64,000 nt of DNA from Paenisporosarcina sp050269735 (GCF_050269735.1 NZ_JBNNIX010000004.1:166904-230903), one strand, 5' to 3'; positions 8,710 through 17,383 are shown, counted from the first letter of the stretch. Translations and numbers: made by a program. Notes: generated by a model not told the origin, from the sequence alone.

Positions 8710-9411
8710 ATGAATACGAAAATATTAGGCATCATTGGAGGGGTGGGTCCCCTGGCTACGATGTTGCTTGGTGAAATGATTGTTAAACGCACGAAAGCGA
8801 AAACCGATCAACAGCATGTCAACATGGTAATCACTAATAACACGGCTATACCTGACCGGACGACCTATATTTTAGATCGTTCGAAAGCTAACCCGGTACC
8901 TGTAATGATTTCAGATGCAGCGAAACTGAAATCGATTGGTGCCGAAGTGTTGGCGATTCCGTGTAATACTGCGCACTCTTTTTATAAAGAGATTCAACAA
9001 GGAGCGGGAATTCCTGTTTTGCACATGATTAATGAGACCGCAAAACGAGCGGCTCAAATTGGTGCAAAAAAAGTAGGGATTCTTGCAACTACGGGCACAT
9101 TGACGGCATCCGTTTACCAATTGGCTTGTAAAGACGCTGGCATACAACCAGTTGTACCTGATGAGGAAACTCAGAAGTTGGTCATGTCTGTTATTTACGA
9201 TGACGTCAAAGCAGGACAACCTGTTGATTTCCTAAAATGGCAGCAAATCATTAATCGAATGAACGAACTTGGTTGCGATCATTTAATATTAGGCTGTACG
9301 GAGTTATCAATTGTTAAAAAAGAACTGAATCTCGATGACACATATATTGATTCATTGATGGTATTAGCGGAAAGTGCCATACTTTCATGTGGCTACGAAT
9401 TGAATGATTAA
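8710..9411 (+). CDS. Aspartate/glutamate-family amino-acid racemase
   Basis: PLP-independent two-cysteine racemase of 233 residues. GIIGGVGPLAT opens the fold, NNTAIPDRT follows, and the two catalytic cysteines sit in PCNTAHSF (near residue 80) and GCTELS (near 195). It begins three bases after the ligase stop codon, so the two are co-transcribed and probably coupled. The pair fits conversion of L-Asp (or L-Glu) to the D-form and its ligation to the peptidoglycan stem peptide. RacX-type broad-specificity racemases have the same motifs, so the substrate is not fixed by sequence. A terminator follows. Confidence 0.88.
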   Translation: MNTKILGIIGGVGPLATMLLGEMIVKRTKAKTDQQHVNMVITNNTAIPDRTTYILDRSKANPVPVMISDAAKLKSIGAEVLAIPCNTAHSFYKEIQQGAGIPVLHMINETAKRAAQIGAKKVGILATTGTLTASVYQLACKDAGIQPVVPDEETQKLVMSVIYDDVKAGQPVDFLKWQQIINRMNELGCDHLILGCTELSIVKKELNLDDTYIDSLMVLAESAILSCGYELND

Positions 9412-9416
9412 CCAAA

Positions 9417-9448
9417 CTCTGTCTCTGCAATGAGACAGTGTTTTTTTA
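9417..9448 (+). terminator. Terminator after ligase-racemase operon
   Basis: CTGTCTC / GAGACAG hairpin with a six-base loop, then TGTTTTTTT, starting six bases after the racemase stop. Confidence 0.88.
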
Positions 9449-9539
9449 TGGGAAAAAACGACTGAATATATCTGTAAAAGGCTGAATATAGCGATTTGTG
9501 GTACACTAGGAGCATGTATTTATAAAGGTGGAATAACCC

Positions 9540-10691
9540 ATGACATTTATCGAAAACTTAAAACCAGAACTTCAAAATAAATGGAAATTTGAATATGAAA
9601 TGCCTGTCCAATCTCAATTAATCCCTAATATGCTTGAAGGAAAAGATGTGGTAGCACAATCGCCAACAGGTTCAGGGAAAACATTGGCCTATGTATTGCC
9701 GATATTGAATCAAGTAGATGGTGCCATTCAAAAAACACAAGCGCTAATCGTTGCCCCTTCTCAGGAACTATCCATGCAAATTGTGGAAGTTTTGCGTGAT
9801 TGGACTGCTGATACCGACATTACTGTAGCTCAACTAATTGGAGGAGCTAATATGGCTCGTCAATTAGAGAAATTAAAGAAAAAGCCCACAATTGTCGTTG
9901 GAACACCTGGGCGTTTAAATGAATTAGTCAAATCGAAGAAACTTAAACTGCATGATATACGACATATTATATTAGACGAAGGCGATCAGCTATTGGCCCG
10001 TGAGCATCGTGGAATCGTAAAGTCACTAATTGATGGTTCAAATCATGACAGACAAATCGTAGTCGTTTCGGCAACAATTACTGAAGAAATCGAGCTTGTT
10101 GCAAGTCGTATGATGAAAGAACCGATTCGCATTCATGTCAGTCATGAAGAGCTGCCTGCGCAAGGAAAAGTAGTGCACTCCTTTGTCAAAGTAGAAGAGC
10201 GCGACAAAACTGATTTATTGCGCCGCCTGGCACACGTAGAAGGCATGCGCGGACTAGCATTTATTAATAATTTAGATCAATTATTGATGAAAGAAACGAA
10301 ACTGAAATTCCGTGATGCAAAAATCGTTGCTCTGCATTCAGATATGAAAAAAGAAGAACGCAAGCAGGCACTTGCATCATTCCGTAAAGGTGAAGTAAGT
10401 ATTCTCATTGCTACGGACATTGCAGCACGTGGTCTTGATATCGAAGGATTGACTCATGTCATTCACGTCGATGTTCCGCATGCAATTGAACCATACTTGC
10501 ACCGTTCGGGCAGAACAGGCCGTGCAGGTGCTGACGGGGAAGTAATGTCTTTATTAACTTACAAAGATGAAAAGAATTTTAAAAAATGGACGAAAGAATT
10601 GCCCTCAAAACCCGTACAAAAAATATGGGATCAAGGCCAATTGATTGAAGGGTCCTCAAAAACGGTGCAGCAAAGGGGGAAAAAGAAATGA
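9540..10691 (+). CDS. DEAD-box RNA helicase, YfmL-like
   Basis: ATP-dependent RNA helicase of 383 residues, consisting of the two RecA-like core domains without a C-terminal RNA-binding extension. Motifs in order: Q motif PVQSQLIP, I SPTGSGKT, Ia APSQEL, GG, Ib TPGRL, II DEGD in place of DEAD, III SAT, V ARGLD, VI HRSGRTGRAG. This short architecture matches B. subtilis YfmL, linked to 50S assembly and growth in the cold. The window's location in the yfm arm agrees. It overlaps the next gene by four bases (ATGA), so the two are translationally coupled. Confidence 0.9.
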   Translation: MTFIENLKPELQNKWKFEYEMPVQSQLIPNMLEGKDVVAQSPTGSGKTLAYVLPILNQVDGAIQKTQALIVAPSQELSMQIVEVLRDWTADTDITVAQLIGGANMARQLEKLKKKPTIVVGTPGRLNELVKSKKLKLHDIRHIILDEGDQLLAREHRGIVKSLIDGSNHDRQIVVVSATITEEIELVASRMMKEPIRIHVSHEELPAQGKVVHSFVKVEERDKTDLLRRLAHVEGMRGLAFINNLDQLLMKETKLKFRDAKIVALHSDMKKEERKQALASFRKGEVSILIATDIAARGLDIEGLTHVIHVDVPHAIEPYLHRSGRTGRAGADGEVMSLLTYKDEKNFKKWTKELPSKPVQKIWDQGQLIEGSSKTVQQRGKKK

Positions 10692-11917
10692 CATTTGAAG
10701 AGAAATTAGCCGAATATGCAGATTTGGCTATTCGCGTAGGAATCAATGTCCAACCTGGTCAATATGTATTAATCAATACAACGACTGATACCCTTGATTT
10801 TACGCGATTGGTAGTAAAGAAAGCTTATGAAGCGGGAGCTAAACGTGTCCATGTGAATTTTTCGGATGGACCGACAAACCGTGCTTTTTATGACTTGGCA
10901 CCAGAATCTGAAATGCACGAATTTCCTGCATGGATGGTCACGCAACGGGAAGAATTGATTGATCAGCAAGGCTCTTTATTATGGATTGATGCTGAGGATC
11001 CTGATTTGTTGGCTGGCGTACCTGCAAAACGTATTTCTGATCAACAAAAAGTGGCAGGCCGTGCATTGGAAAAATATCGTGCGTCTGTTATGTCAGATAA
11101 AATTGCTTGGTCAATCGTAGCAATTCCTTCTGAGATGTGGGCAGCAAAAGTATTCCCCGATTTGCCAAAAGAAGAACAGCTATCTACATTATGGGAAACT
11201 ATATTTAAAACGGTACGCATTGGCGATGGAACTGCTGTTGATCAGTGGAAAACGCATATCCGTAATTTGGAAACACGTGCTACAGCCTTAAACGATAAGC
11301 GTTTCAAGAAAATCATCTATAAAGCTCCAGGCACTGATTTAACGATAGAATTGCCAGATAAACATATTTGGATGACTGGTGCCAGTAGAACACCTAATAG
11401 AACGGCATTTATAGCCAATATGCCGACTGAAGAAGTGTATACAGCTCCACTGAAATTCGGAGTTAACGGCTATGTCCGAAATACAAAACCACTCGTTTAT
11501 CAAGGTAATATCATCGATGATTTTACAATAACGTTTGAGGACGGCAAAATCATCAAGGCGCACGCAGAAGCAGGGAACGACTTATTGCAACAACTAATTC
11601 AAAATGACGAAGGCTCAGCGTATCTAGGGGAGCTGGCATTAGTGCCACACGAATCGCCAATTTCATCTTCAGGAATTTTATTCTATAACACATTGTTCGA
11701 TGAAAATGCATCAAACCATTTAGCAATCGGTGAAGCCTATCCAACCTGTGTCGAGGGTGCACGCGATCTAGAAGAAGCACAACTTCGTGCCTTAGGGTTG
11801 AATACATCCATCACACATGAAGATTTCATGATTGGCAGTGCAGAAATGGACATTGATGGCGAACGCGAAGATGGAACAATCGAACCTATATTCCGTAAAG
11901 GTAACTGGGCATTTTAA
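10688..11917 (+). CDS. M29-family metalloaminopeptidase (AmpS/AmpII type)
   Basis: Cytoplasmic dimeric metal-dependent aminopeptidase of 409 residues that removes N-terminal residues from short peptides. Family blocks visible are ELADLAIRVG-like N-terminus, GAKRVHVNFSD, PGTDLTIELP, NMPTEEVYTAP, LALVPHESPIS, LFYNTLFDENASNHLAIGEAYP and the C-terminal ITHEDFMIGSAEMDIDG, which supply the metal-ligating Glu, His and Asp residues. Its ATG overlaps the helicase stop. A second, closely similar M29 gene lies on the other strand at 24569-25801. Confidence 0.92.
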   Translation: MTFEEKLAEYADLAIRVGINVQPGQYVLINTTTDTLDFTRLVVKKAYEAGAKRVHVNFSDGPTNRAFYDLAPESEMHEFPAWMVTQREELIDQQGSLLWIDAEDPDLLAGVPAKRISDQQKVAGRALEKYRASVMSDKIAWSIVAIPSEMWAAKVFPDLPKEEQLSTLWETIFKTVRIGDGTAVDQWKTHIRNLETRATALNDKRFKKIIYKAPGTDLTIELPDKHIWMTGASRTPNRTAFIANMPTEEVYTAPLKFGVNGYVRNTKPLVYQGNIIDDFTITFEDGKIIKAHAEAGNDLLQQLIQNDEGSAYLGELALVPHESPISSSGILFYNTLFDENASNHLAIGEAYPTCVEGARDLEEAQLRALGLNTSITHEDFMIGSAEMDIDGEREDGTIEPIFRKGNWAF

Positions 11918-11926
11918 GGTGAGATC

Positions 11927-12826
11927 ATGAAAAATACAAAATGGTCTTTTGTGTTGTTCGGTCTAGTGTTATTTTTAGTGCCTTTACAGACAAGTGCACA
12001 AGTATTTGGTCCAGTTTCATATGTAGCTCTAGGTGATTCACTGGCGGCTGGTCAAACCCCGACCCGTGAAATTGATACTGGTTACAGTGACTTAATTGCT
12101 CTCGAAATCGCGCGAAATCAACCTTTGGCTTTCTACACCAAAGATTTAGCGTTTCCTGGATTTACGACTGCTGATGTGCTGAAGCGAGTCCAATCGAAAG
12201 AAGCGAAGCCTTTGTTGCAAAATGCGAATGTCATCACGATATCTGCAGGAGCAAATGATCTTTTGAGATTAATAAAATCAGATGCAAAATCCGGTTCACT
12301 GTCATTTCAGCAAATTCCGGCCGATTATTCATTGAACAGTGTTCGAAAGAATATGAAGACCATACTTACTGAACTGAAAAAAACTGCACCAAAAGCAGAA
12401 ATATATGTCATGGGTTATTATTTTGCCTACCCGCATGCTCGTGACTCACAAAAAGTCGGCACAGCGAAACAACTTACACGATTGAATGAAATTTTGGCAA
12501 AAGAGGCAAAAGAAGCTGGTGTGAATTTTGTCTCAGTAGATGCAGCTTTTGGTGATGATGCAATCGGTAAAGTACCCAATCCGTCAGATGTACATCCGAA
12601 TGCAGAAGGATATAGAGCAATGGCTAATAGCTTTTTCAATGTCTACGCAAAAGGTGGCATGCAGGTGACAGCGGGTGAAATCCCGCCGGCAAATCCACGG
12701 ACATTTGAAGAAATCATGCAAGATCGACAAGGGGCATTAGAAGTGGGAAATCAATCTGCCGCTTTGCCATCATCCAATCTGGATGAAGAATTTATAGCAG
12801 TGACAGAAATGAAACCCATGATATAA
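11927..12826 (+). CDS. Secreted SGNH/GDSL-family lipase or esterase
   Basis: Hydrolase of 299 residues with an N-terminal signal peptide (about 1-25, ending near TSAQ). Block I is YVALGDSLAAGQ with the nucleophile Ser, block III is SAGANDLL, and block V is DVHPNAEGY with the catalytic Asp and His. It is therefore a probable exported ester hydrolase acting on lipids or acylated wall components. The C-terminal 60 residues, past the catalytic domain, look disordered. RBS AAGGTGAG precedes the ATG. It sits nine bases after the aminopeptidase and probably ends the helicase operon. Confidence 0.9.
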   Translation: MKNTKWSFVLFGLVLFLVPLQTSAQVFGPVSYVALGDSLAAGQTPTREIDTGYSDLIALEIARNQPLAFYTKDLAFPGFTTADVLKRVQSKEAKPLLQNANVITISAGANDLLRLIKSDAKSGSLSFQQIPADYSLNSVRKNMKTILTELKKTAPKAEIYVMGYYFAYPHARDSQKVGTAKQLTRLNEILAKEAKEAGVNFVSVDAAFGDDAIGKVPNPSDVHPNAEGYRAMANSFFNVYAKGGMQVTAGEIPPANPRTFEEIMQDRQGALEVGNQSAALPSSNLDEEFIAVTEMKPMI

Positions 12827-12865
12827 AAAAAGTTGGAACTCAGATTAACGAGTTCCAACTTTTTA
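12826..12865. terminator. Bidirectional terminator
   Basis: AAAAAGTTGGAACTC / GAGTTCCAACTTTTT around an 8-base loop. It closes the esterase transcript, and its right arm overlaps the stop codon of the small minus-strand ORF that ends at 12863. Confidence 0.92.
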
Positions 12866-12982
12866 TTTGCGTGGAAATGTAGTTGTTGTTGAGCTTTTTC
12901 TTGAATCCATTACTTTTTTTACGATTGGAATAATGATTGGTGCAAACTTTACAGCTGTCTTAATTAAGCTACCGATTCTCAT
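12863..12982 (-). CDS. Small basic hydrophobic peptide, 39 residues, unknown
   Basis: ATG at 12982 is preceded by AGGAGCGATATAT, a good ribosome-binding site. The product starts MRIGSLIKTAVKFAPIIIPI, then VKKVMDSRKS and a Thr-rich basic tail. The first 25 residues form a hydrophobic or amphipathic helix. I do not recognise the family. It lies downstream of the DUF4870 gene on the same strand and ends inside a strong terminator, which supports a real transcription unit. Confidence 0.6.
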   Translation of the reverse strand: MRIGSLIKTAVKFAPIIIPIVKKVMDSRKSSTTTTFPRK

Positions 12983-13043
12983 ATATATCGCTCCTGTCAG
13001 TGTTGTATACTCTTTTAATTCCCGTATGGAGCCCAAGGTAAAC

Positions 13044-13397
13044 CTATTGCAGCACTTTAATTCCCTGGATGATATTCCAGATTAGTACAATAAGAGATAG
13101 AATACCGTACACAATCATGAACAAGAATGGCAGTCCAGCAGTAAGGAAATTAAATGATGTGCTTGGTTCCACAGTACCATTAACGGTGGTGCTGAACATT
13201 GCAACGGAACCAATCATCAAAACAACGAAACCAACAATTCCGAGCGCTACCGGAATCAAATGGGATAGAAGAGAACGTTTAGCATGATACTTAACCTCTA
13301 CGGTCGGTGATATGAAATAAACGATTAATGGCAATAAGAATGGAGCGAATAAAATACTAAAATAACATAATGCGGATAATATACGCTGATTATCCAT
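13044..13397 (-). CDS. DUF4870 small membrane protein
   Basis: Membrane protein of 117 residues with three or four hydrophobic helices. The N-terminus LSALCYFSILFAPFLLPLIVYF, followed by VKYHAKRSLLSHLIP, is typical of DUF4870 (related to Tic20/YtcA-like proteins). I start at ATG 13397 because AAGGAGGAG stands seven bases upstream; a longer frame to 13427 would begin inside the spacer. Function unknown; relatives are small bacterial inner-membrane proteins. Confidence 0.85.
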   Translation of the reverse strand: MDNQRILSALCYFSILFAPFLLPLIVYFISPTVEVKYHAKRSLLSHLIPVALGIVGFVVLMIGSVAMFSTTVNGTVEPSTSFNFLTAGLPFLFMIVYGILSLIVLIWNIIQGIKVLQ

Positions 13398-13454
13398 AAC
13401 TACTCCTCCTTCAAAACTTCTTGCCATTAATACGTTACAAACTTAATGTTGGTT

Positions 13455-14525
13455 TCAAACCAATGCATGTTTCGTTAAAATATCTGCATATTGTTCAACG
13501 GAGGATATTAACACGTACTCACCTGGTCCGTGCCAGTCATCACCGCTTGGACCAAACTCAATTGCTCCTGCACCCGTTTTCGCATAGTAACGCGTATCCG
13601 CAGCACCGTGCTGTCCAAACAATACAGCATCTTTTTGTGTGATTTCCGCAGTAACGCCGGCAAGTGATTGCACAAATGCATTATCTTCAGTTGTTGTAAT
13701 TGCCGGTGTTTTGCCGCCCGGTTTGACGATATTAGCAGGATTGATTGATTGTGCAAGTTCTGTCATTTGCTCAATAATCTCTTCCCATTTTTGCCCTGGG
13801 ACAAAGCGGATATCGTAAGCAACATCACATTGATCTGGCACCATATTGTATCGATCGCCTGCTTGAATTTTCGCCAAGTTTATAGACGGATATTCGTAAT
13901 AAGGATTGCTTACTTTTGTAAAAGGCAAGGTTTTTAACTGCTCATTGAACTTGTAGGCTGCTTCAATCGCATTCGTACCTTCCCACGGGCGGGATCCGTG
14001 AGCAGCTTTTCCGAAAAGTGTTACATTCGCATGCAGGATCCCCTTCGATTGAACACTTAATTTCAGGTGGGTAGGTTCTCCACAAATAACAAAATCACCA
14101 GTTCGTCCGATTTCTACAAGGTGACCAGATGTTTTTCTGCCTCCCGTTTCTTCATCGGTAACAATATGCAAAACAATTCGTTGTTTTAGCTGTTCTCTAG
14201 CTGAATAGATGCGACGGAATGCTTCCATCATGGCAGCTACTCCAGCTTTCATATCCGCGGAACCTCGGCCATATAGTCGGTCACCTTCTATAACCGGATT
14301 AAATTGTTCGATTTTTCCGGGTACCACATCTACATGTCCATTCCATACAATGGTCGTTGGACCTTGACCGATTTCAGCGTGAATCATTAATCTTCCCTCA
14401 TTCTCTAATACTTCATGTGGGATTTCATGACTATCCAGCCATTTCGAACAGAATCGAAGTGCGTCATTTGCGCCTTCCTCAGTGTCACTTTTAATCGCTA
14501 CTAAATTTTTCAACAAATCGATCAT
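13455..14525 (-). CDS. M20-family metallopeptidase (ArgE/DapE type)
   Basis: Zinc-dependent amidohydrolase of 356 residues. Metal and catalytic motifs in order: NGHVDVVPG, YGRGSADMKAG, TDEETGG with the catalytic Glu, GEPTHLKL, then the dimerisation domain and the C-terminal WHGPGEYV histidine. This set is shared by acetylornithine deacetylases, succinyl-diaminopimelate desuccinylases and related dipeptidases. Nothing in the neighbourhood (no arg or dap genes) fixes the substrate. I prefer ATG 14525 with AAGGAAG eight bases upstream over the GTG at 14534. DUF4870 follows on the same strand after 57 bp. Confidence 0.88.
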   Translation of the reverse strand: MIDLLKNLVAIKSDTEEGANDALRFCSKWLDSHEIPHEVLENEGRLMIHAEIGQGPTTIVWNGHVDVVPGKIEQFNPVIEGDRLYGRGSADMKAGVAAMMEAFRRIYSAREQLKQRIVLHIVTDEETGGRKTSGHLVEIGRTGDFVICGEPTHLKLSVQSKGILHANVTLFGKAAHGSRPWEGTNAIEAAYKFNEQLKTLPFTKVSNPYYEYPSINLAKIQAGDRYNMVPDQCDVAYDIRFVPGQKWEEIIEQMTELAQSINPANIVKPGGKTPAITTTEDNAFVQSLAGVTAEITQKDAVLFGQHGAADTRYYAKTGAGAIEFGPSGDDWHGPGEYVLISSVEQYADILTKHALV

Positions 14526-14664
14526 TATTTCCACTTCCTTAATAAATTTTGTATTTTCAGTATACAGACCGCTGTTCCAAAAGTCACAGAACTAGCGAAA
14601 GCCTCTTGCTTCTCTTTCCCTCTTTAGTTACAATTAACCCGTAATATCAAAATTAGATGTATTT

Positions 14665-14753
14665 ACCACAAGGGGAGCCTGTAATGGCTGAGAGTGAGCG
14701 AGGAACGTTCTAACCCTTTGAACCTGTAAGTTAATGCTTGCGCAGGGATGTGG
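14665..14753 (+). promoter_or_regulatory. TPP riboswitch (THI element)
   Basis: Conserved elements occur in order: ACCACAAGGGGAGCC, then GGCTGAGAGTGAGC, then CCCTTTGAACCTG, then GCGCAGGGATGTGG. These form the P1 stem, the pyrimidine-sensing helix with CUGAGA, and the pyrophosphate-sensing side. It precedes a Rho-independent terminator and the thiamine transporter gene thiT, so thiamine pyrophosphate should switch thiT off. Confidence 0.96.
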
Positions 14754-14767
14754 ATAGAAACCGACTT

Positions 14768-14806
14768 CAACGATGTCAGGCTCTGTCCTTGATATCGTTT
14801 TTTTAT
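14768..14806 (+). terminator. Expression-platform terminator of the TPP riboswitch
   Basis: AACGATGTCAGG pairs with CCTTGATATCGTT with one bulge, and T7 follows. It lies 15 bases after the aptamer and 57 bases before the thiT start codon, the usual place for ligand-dependent termination. Confidence 0.85.
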
Positions 14807-14862
14807 GGTTTTTTTCACCCTGACACGCGATTAGCAGTACATCGCAAAAAGGAGGAAGAAAG

Positions 14863-15447
14863 ATGAGAAATCAAAAAGTTTTATTGTTAGTGGAAATTGC
14901 CATCTTTGCAGCACTGGGGTTTGTATTGGATTTTGTTGCGTTTAAAATGCCTCAAGGTGGATCAGTTAGTTTAGTCATGATTCCAATCATCTTAATGGCT
15001 TTTCGTAGAGGTGTATTGGCTGGTATAATCACTGGTTTATTAATAGGATTGTTGCAAATTGTTTCAGGATTAATATCTGTTACGCCTTTGTCATTCAGTT
15101 TTGTTGTCATGCAAGTAATCTTGGATTATTTAATAGCATATGGAGTAGTAGGTTTCGCAGGTTTACTGCGTCCAAAATATCTAAACTATGCGCATCAGGA
15201 AAAGCGAGGGAAAATGATGACAATCATTGTCTCAGCCGTTTTAATCGGTTCGCTATTGCGTTATATTACGCACGTCATTACGGGAATTTTCTTCTTCGGG
15301 ATGTACGCTGAAGAAGGGGCCAACTTGTTCATCTATTCCAGTGTTTATAATGCAACCTATATGATTCCAGTATTTTTACTGACAGCCGTTGTATGCACAC
15401 TATTGTTCTTAGCTGCACCGCGTTTGCTTCAACCTCGGAAGGTTTAA
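14863..15447 (+). CDS. thiT: Energy-coupled thiamine transporter S component ThiT
   Basis: Substrate-binding membrane subunit of an ECF transporter, 194 residues with six predicted helices. The N-terminus VEIAIFAALGFVLDFVAFKMPQGGSVSLVMIP is the ThiT signature, as is PQGG in the first loop. It works with a shared EcfAA'T module, not encoded here. The strong AAAGGAGGAAG ribosome-binding site lies downstream of the TPP riboswitch. It is a single-gene transcription unit; an array of 21-bp units follows. Confidence 0.95.
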   Translation: MRNQKVLLLVEIAIFAALGFVLDFVAFKMPQGGSVSLVMIPIILMAFRRGVLAGIITGLLIGLLQIVSGLISVTPLSFSFVVMQVILDYLIAYGVVGFAGLLRPKYLNYAHQEKRGKMMTIIVSAVLIGSLLRYITHVITGIFFFGMYAEEGANLFIYSSVYNATYMIPVFLLTAVVCTLLFLAAPRLLQPRKV

Positions 15448-15485
15448 TTTTAGGTAAGTGTGTCTTTATGGAGTGGAATCGTTTT

Positions 15486-15611
15486 AGGTTGGAAAAACAG
15501 AATTGAGTGGACATAAACCGTTTGTGATTGGACGGAAAAGAGCTTTGAATGGATGGAAATCCTCACTGAATGGACAAAAACTCGGGCTAAGTGGACATAA
15601 ATTTAAAACCC
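15486..15611 (+). repeat. 21-bp phased degenerate array 1 (TGGAC family)
   Basis: Six consecutive units in exact 21-bp register, with the N-TGG core starting at 15507, 15528, 15549, 15570 and 15591 (15486 is degenerate). Unit pattern: NTGGACnnAAA, seven or eight variable bases, then GA. The cores read GTGGACATAAA, TTGGACGGAAA, ATGGATGGAAA, ATGGACAAAAA and GTGGACATAAA. It fills much of the 328-bp gap between thiT and map. No coding signal or hairpin explains it. The same unit recurs at 28.0, 36.8 and 57.0 kb. Confidence 0.85.
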
Positions 15612-15775
15612 TACATGAGTAGTCAGTTAAACAATCGATTAGCTGAAATTATCTTCAGCGCATACTTTACAAGAGGTTTTCCGAATGTTCAGAATGATTT
15701 TGGCAAATGGGAAAGCATCTTTTCTTGTGGTATAGTATGTGGTAGATAATTTGAGGAAGAAAGGGTTTTACGAAT

Positions 15776-16525
15776 ATGATTGCAAAAACTACTGAAGACT
15801 TTGAATCGTTTAAAATTATAGGTCGCATCGTGGCCGAGATTCGCGATAAAATGCGAGCTGCAACAAAACCTGGTGTGACTACAAAAGAACTTGATGAAAT
15901 CGCTGGTCGTATGTTTAAAGAAAAAGGGGCTATTTCAGGACCTAAAGGGGAATACGATTTCCCAGGATACACATGTATCAGCGTAAATGAAGAAGTCGCA
16001 CACGGTATTCCAGGTTCACGTGTCATTAAAGATGGAGATCTTGTCAACATAGACGTTTCCGGATCATTCAATGGTTATTTTGCAGACACAGGGATTTCTT
16101 TTGTAGTGGGTAATGGCCACGCTAAGAAAGAGAAGTTATGTGAAGTGGCAGAAAACGCATTTAACCGTGCGATGTTGAAAGTGAAAGCTGGCGCTCGTTT
16201 GAATCAAATCGGTAAAGCCGTAGAACGTGAAGCGAAGCAAAATGGATTTACGGTCATTATGAACTTAACGGGTCATGGTATCGGTAAATCATTGCATGAA
16301 GCGCCTCAGCATATTTTGAACTATTTTGATGCATGGGAACCTACTATATTAAAAGAAGGTATGGTTTTAGCCGTGGAGCCCTTCATCTCGGAAAAAGCTG
16401 AACATATCGTGGAGTCTGGTGATGGTTGGACTTTCTTGACGCCAGATAAATCACTGGTTGCACAGATTGAACATACGGTCATCGTTACAAAAGATACGCC
16501 AATTCTCATTACTAAAATCGATTAA
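15776..16525 (+). CDS. map: Type I methionine aminopeptidase
   Basis: Removes the initiator methionine from nascent proteins. The protein has 249 residues, the size of type I enzymes without an N-terminal extension. The five metal ligands are visible: Asp in NIDVSG, Asp in FADTG, His in LTGHGIG, Glu in AVEPF and Glu in QIEHTV. The catalytic His is in EVAHGIPG. It corresponds to the second, YflG-type, MAP of bacilli rather than the one in the ribosomal-protein operon, as its isolation here suggests. GAAAGGG precedes ATG 15776. Confidence 0.95.
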   Translation: MIAKTTEDFESFKIIGRIVAEIRDKMRAATKPGVTTKELDEIAGRMFKEKGAISGPKGEYDFPGYTCISVNEEVAHGIPGSRVIKDGDLVNIDVSGSFNGYFADTGISFVVGNGHAKKEKLCEVAENAFNRAMLKVKAGARLNQIGKAVEREAKQNGFTVIMNLTGHGIGKSLHEAPQHILNYFDAWEPTILKEGMVLAVEPFISEKAEHIVESGDGWTFLTPDKSLVAQIEHTVIVTKDTPILITKID

Positions 16526-16529
16526 TCTT

Positions 16530-16570
16530 AAAAAAGACCAACTGCTACGAACGCGCAGTTGGTCTTTTTT
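16530..16570. terminator. Bidirectional terminator between map and the TspO-like gene
   Basis: AAAAAAGACCAACTGC / GCAGTTGGTCTTTTTT with a short loop that contains the stop codon of the minus-strand gene. Confidence 0.93.
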
Positions 16571-17276
16571 TGATGAACAGGATGCCAGCCAGCATGAAAG
16601 CACTCAAAAATAGTGCTGCTGTTGAAACTAGTAATTCTTCGAAGCCATTTCGTACAGCAATTCCGATAAAGGCCCAAATGAAGACCAATACATATGCGAT
16701 ATCGAAATGGTGGAAACGAATATGTAGTGCCAATGCAGTTCCGATAGTCATCATGATAACAGCCCATAGCGGGTCACTCAGACCCCAGCCATTCCATTGA
16801 TATACAGTTAAGACATAACTGATATTCGCGATCGTTGCAACACTGATCCATCCTAGATAAATAGATATTGGCAGTCGACCAGCAAGGCGGTTATCTGAAA
16901 CCGGATACGTACTGTATAGTAAAATTAATGTCACCAGGAAGGTAATCATCACAACGACTGTTAATAAGAAATATTCATAATGCCATAAAATAATCCAAGC
17001 TATATTCAGAATGCAGCTGATGATAAATAGATTTGACTGCTTAATATAGGTAGCGTCAATGTCTTTACTCTTTTTCCACATGCCTACCAACCAAATGATC
17101 AACAATACATATATGACAGACCAGATCGAAAAAACATAGCCTGCTGGTGTAAATAAGACCGGAAGACGATTGGAAATCTCACCTGTCGTTTGATTATTAA
17201 GGGGTAGGATATTTGCCAGTGCATTAACAGCAATCACACCGATTAGTGCGATGACCATAATTGCGAAACGAACCAC
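16545..17276 (-). CDS. TspO/MBR-related tryptophan-rich membrane protein
   Basis: Polytopic membrane protein of 243 residues with about seven hydrophobic helices. LFTPAGYVFSIWSVIYVLL and LNIAWIILWHYEY resemble the TspO/MBR signature of aromatic-rich helices. It is longer than canonical five-helix TspO (about 160 residues), as in a known extended bacterial subgroup. TspO proteins bind porphyrins and similar ligands; the role here is unknown. I start at GTG 17276, eight bases after AGGAGG, because the upstream GTG at 17285 overlaps the ribosome-binding site. Confidence 0.78.
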   Translation of the reverse strand: MVRFAIMVIALIGVIAVNALANILPLNNQTTGEISNRLPVLFTPAGYVFSIWSVIYVLLIIWLVGMWKKSKDIDATYIKQSNLFIISCILNIAWIILWHYEYFLLTVVVMITFLVTLILLYSTYPVSDNRLAGRLPISIYLGWISVATIANISYVLTVYQWNGWGLSDPLWAVIMMTIGTALALHIRFHHFDIAYVLVFIWAFIGIAVRNGFEELLVSTAALFLSAFMLAGILFIKKRPTARS

Positions 17277-17383
17277 AGCGTACACCTCCTATTCTTTAGT
17301 ATAACGTCATAACTAAGTAACAACAAATGTCAATTTACCAAAACTTTCTGTAAAATGAAGTTTAACAGATTGGAGGGCTTTGG

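Noticed and set aside
15667..16071. 134-codon minus-strand ORF
   Set aside because: Antisense to the 5' end and promoter of map; low-complexity product without family features.
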